From JAQBXX01 sp963925015 (GTDB taxonomy: Bacteria > Pseudomonadota > Gammaproteobacteria > SURF-13): 25,294 nt of DNA. The position numbers and the translations under genes were made by a program. The notes under the pieces are model-generated. The model did no database searches. It was given only the letters and a program-made list of their open reading frames with translations, and was not told where the DNA came from. Positions 23,516 to 25,294 of this stretch are shown in pieces. Location of the stretch: NCBI GenBank assembly GCA_963925015.1, contig CAWUTX010000058.1, positions 1-25,294 on the forward strand, given 5' to 3'. Positions within the stretch are counted from its first letter, which is position 1. The number at the start of each line of letters is the position of its first letter.

Positions 23516-24359
23516 GTTTCTGTTCTTTGCACTTCTTGTCCTGTCCCTGCGGGCGCTGGCCTTGCCGCAAGCCGAACCGGTGCCGGGCGGTGTCGCCATT
23601 ATTCCGCTGGCAGTAAGCAGCAGCGATGGCGTGCCACAGGTGTACTACAACGGGGCGCGCGCACTCGTCGTGCGTGATGAAGGGCATTGGCAAGCCGTCA
23701 TCGGCATTCCGCTCAGCGCAGAGCCGGGCGAGCAAGGCATACAGTTACACGTGAACGGAAAAATGCTGACGCAGCGCTTCACTGTGCTCGACAAGCACTA
23801 TGAAACCCAGCACCTCATGCTCAAGGACAAGCGCAAGGTCGAGCCGACACCCGAAGACCTCGTGCGCATCGAAAAAGAGACTGCGGAAATCAACGCCGCC
23901 CTCGCACAGTGGAGCGACAACGCGGAGGTGGACACGGCCTTCGCTCCACCGGCGGGAGGAGCGCTCAGCAGCCCCTTTGGATTGCGGCGCTACTTCAACG
24001 GCCAGCCGCGCAAGCCGCACAGCGGGCTCGACTTCGCGGCAGCCATGGGCGCGCCGGTGCATGCCCCGGCCGCGGGCCGGGTGATCGGCAGCGGCGACTA
24101 TTTCTTCAACGGCAGCACCGTGTTTATCGACCACGGCCAGGGGCTGATTACGATGTATTGCCACCTCTCGCGCATAGCCGTCAAACCTGGCCGGAGTCTT
24201 GCGCGCGGAGATGTCATCGGCGCAGTGGGCATGTCCGGACGCGCCACCGGCCCCCATCTGCACTGGGGCGTGAGCCTGAACCGGGCGCTGGTCGATCCCG
24301 CCCTGTTTTTATCGCCTGTCACCGCTCATGTCCGCCCGGATGCAGCCGCTATTGAATAA
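23508..24359 (+). CDS. M23-family peptidoglycan endopeptidase, secreted
   Basis: Periplasmic LytM/M23 metallopeptidase that should cut peptide cross-links in the cell wall; 283 residues. A signal peptide is clear (KFLFFALLVLSLRALA, cut near residue 18). An N-terminal beta domain (about 22-95, PVPGGVAIIPLAV) is followed by a short helix and the M23 domain (about 145-270). The zinc ligands are all present: H171 and D175 in HSGLDF, and H252 in the HLH motif (H250-L-H252), so it should be active rather than a regulatory degenerate member. It lacks LysM or other wall-binding repeats. The ATG lies inside the end of xseA (8-bp overlap), so the two are translated from one mRNA. Confidence 0.93.
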   Translation: MTKFLFFALLVLSLRALALPQAEPVPGGVAIIPLAVSSSDGVPQVYYNGARALVVRDEGHWQAVIGIPLSAEPGEQGIQLHVNGKMLTQRFTVLDKHYETQHLMLKDKRKVEPTPEDLVRIEKETAEINAALAQWSDNAEVDTAFAPPAGGALSSPFGLRRYFNGQPRKPHSGLDFAAAMGAPVHAPAAGRVIGSGDYFFNGSTVFIDHGQGLITMYCHLSRIAVKPGRSLARGDVIGAVGMSGRATGPHLHWGVSLNRALVDPALFLSPVTAHVRPDAAAIE

Positions 24360-24379
24360 CAGGCGGTTTATGTCATAAT
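24352..24379 (+). promoter_or_regulatory. Candidate promoter for mlaA
   Basis: TTGAAT (24352-24357) and CATAAT (24374-24379) are 16 bp apart, with five and five... of six consensus positions close to sigma-70 (TTGA plus T at position 6 mismatched; ATAAT intact). The -35 overlaps the end of the M23 gene. It would give a leader of about 50 nt. Consensus match only. Confidence 0.4.
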
Positions 24380-24436
24380 CGGGTGAGGTATTGGTGGGTT
24401 ACTGCCCGCCTTGGCACACTGAAAAAAAACATACAC

Positions 24437-25231
24437 ATGAACCGCATCCGACTTGCTCACGTCCCTGCCTGTCTCGGCCTCTTGGTCGTTTATGGGCTGC
24501 TCTCTGGCTGCGCCGCCAATCAACACACAGACACCAAGAACGACCCGCTCGAAGGCTTCAACCGGTCGATGTACAGCTTCAATGACACGGTCGATAAAGC
24601 CGTCCTTAAGCCGGTTGCCACCGGTTACGAGCACGTAGTACCGCAGCCGGTGCGCACCGGTGTGGGCAACTTCTTCAACAATCTCGCTTATCCCATCGTC
24701 ATCATCAATACCCTTCTGCAGGGCAAGTTTGAGCAGGGCGCTGAAGACATGCAGCGCTTTGTCTACAACTCCACCTTCGGCCTGCTGGGCCTGATCGACA
24801 TCTCCACCCCCATGGGTCTGGAGGCCAACAAAGAGGATTTCGGCCAGACGCTCGGCTACTGGGGCGTAGGCGAAGGCTTCTATGTGGTGTTGCCGCTGTT
24901 TGGTCCCAGCACGGTGCGCGACGGCATAGGTTTAGTGGTGGACTACCAGGCCGACTTGCTCAGTCAGCACTCCGATGTCTCCGAACGCAACCAGGCATTA
25001 GCACTCAAGACCATCGACCGGCGTGCGCGCCTGTCGAGTGCGGAGCGTATACTGGAAGCAGCGGCGCTCGACCCTTACACCTTCACGCGCGATGCCTATC
25101 TGCAACAGCGTGCCAGCCTGATCCGGGACGGCCAAGCCGCACCGCGCGAAGCAGAAGATAAAGCAGACAGCGAACCCACTGCAGAGCCGGAAAATGGCCG
25201 CGTGCCGGCAAAGCAGTTGCTTGTTCCATAG
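24437..25231 (+). CDS. mlaA: Outer-membrane lipid asymmetry lipoprotein MlaA (VacJ)
   Basis: Outer-membrane lipoprotein that removes misplaced phospholipids from the outer leaflet and hands them to the Mla transport chain; 264 residues from ATG 24437. The N-terminus is a lipoprotein signal with lipobox L-S-G-C25. The MlaA signature follows: DPLEGFNRSMYSFNDTVDK, VRTGVGNFFNNLAYPIVIIN, LLGLIDISTPMGLEANKEDF and GQTLGYWGVGEGFYVVLPLF. The C-terminus has an acidic, low-complexity tail. An 18-residue extension upstream is open but would bury the lipobox. There is no Shine-Dalgarno, only an A-rich leader (eight A residues). The other mla genes are not nearby, which is usual for mlaA in many proteobacteria. 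Confidence 0.96.
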   Translation: MNRIRLAHVPACLGLLVVYGLLSGCAANQHTDTKNDPLEGFNRSMYSFNDTVDKAVLKPVATGYEHVVPQPVRTGVGNFFNNLAYPIVIINTLLQGKFEQGAEDMQRFVYNSTFGLLGLIDISTPMGLEANKEDFGQTLGYWGVGEGFYVVLPLFGPSTVRDGIGLVVDYQADLLSQHSDVSERNQALALKTIDRRARLSSAERILEAAALDPYTFTRDAYLQQRASLIRDGQAAPREAEDKADSEPTAEPENGRVPAKQLLVP

Positions 25232-25236
25232 CCGTG

Positions 25237-25294
25237 TACATAGCGCCATAAATCGTAGCGAGCGGCTTTCAGGCGGGGGCGGTGGAGCGCAGGA
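25237..25294. mobile_element. MITE-like palindromic element, second copy, cut by the window end
   Basis: The 58 bases to the window end match 21964-22021 at 55 positions, and the last 45 are identical. The left terminal repeat here, TACATAGCGCCATAAATC, matches the inverted right end of the first copy at 17 of 18 positions, better than that copy's own left end. It begins 5 bp after the mlaA stop. Confidence 0.8.

Overview
The window reads as a high-GC chromosome segment of a gammaproteobacterium. The run thrS-infC-rpmI-rplT-pheS-pheT-ihfA-merR followed by tRNA-Pro, the guaB-guaA-tadA block, and an aminotransferase gene divergent from uvrB are all arrangements I know from Pseudomonas and relatives. 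IhfA, MlaA and a proteobacterial GuaB with tandem CBS domains agree. The glcDEF plus alanine/serine-glyoxylate aminotransferase cluster at the left edge would suit glycolate salvage, as in an autotroph with a Calvin cycle, but no carbon-fixation gene is visible, so this stays an inference.

Layout. Bases 1-4523 (+): glycolate oxidase subunits GlcD (start missing), GlcE and GlcF, then a class V glyoxylate aminotransferase. A REP-like hairpin separates it from a class I aminotransferase (4586-5773, -), which is divergent from uvrB (5845-7878, +). A secreted protein of unknown function with a probable C-terminal SH3-like domain follows uvrB after 2 bp. Bases 8901-16711 (+): tRNA-Val(GAC), thrS, infC (probable AUC start), rpmI, rplT, a terminator-like hairpin, pheS, pheT, ihfA, a MerR-type regulator and tRNA-Pro(GGG). 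Bases 16712-18250 form a small accessory stretch: a secreted protein with a K/G/N-rich tail, an ISL3-type transposase remnant, a membrane-anchored thioredoxin-fold protein without its CxxC, and a broken HicB-like fragment. Bases 18255-21929 (-): tadA, guaA and guaB, transcribed guaB first. Bases 22160-25231 (+): xseA, an M23 peptidase overlapping it, and the lipoprotein gene mlaA.

The genes are mostly ordinary housekeeping. The unusual content lies between them. (i) Three long intergenic inverted repeats, before thrS, pheT and guaA, have unrelated sequences but one design: each arm is itself a tandem repeat of a 7-, 8- or 14-base unit. Each ends 9-18 nt before a start codon, two of them where no Shine-Dalgarno is visible. 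(ii) A 156-bp, MITE-like, imperfectly palindromic element with about 18-bp terminal inverted repeats lies between guaB and xseA, and a second copy after mlaA is cut by the window edge. (iii) Three REP-like C-rich/G-rich palindromes sit in other gaps, one apparently supplying the ribosome binding site of tadA. (iv) A perfect 14-bp inverted repeat with a competing stem lies directly before rplT. No defence system, CRISPR array, prophage or intact insertion sequence was found.
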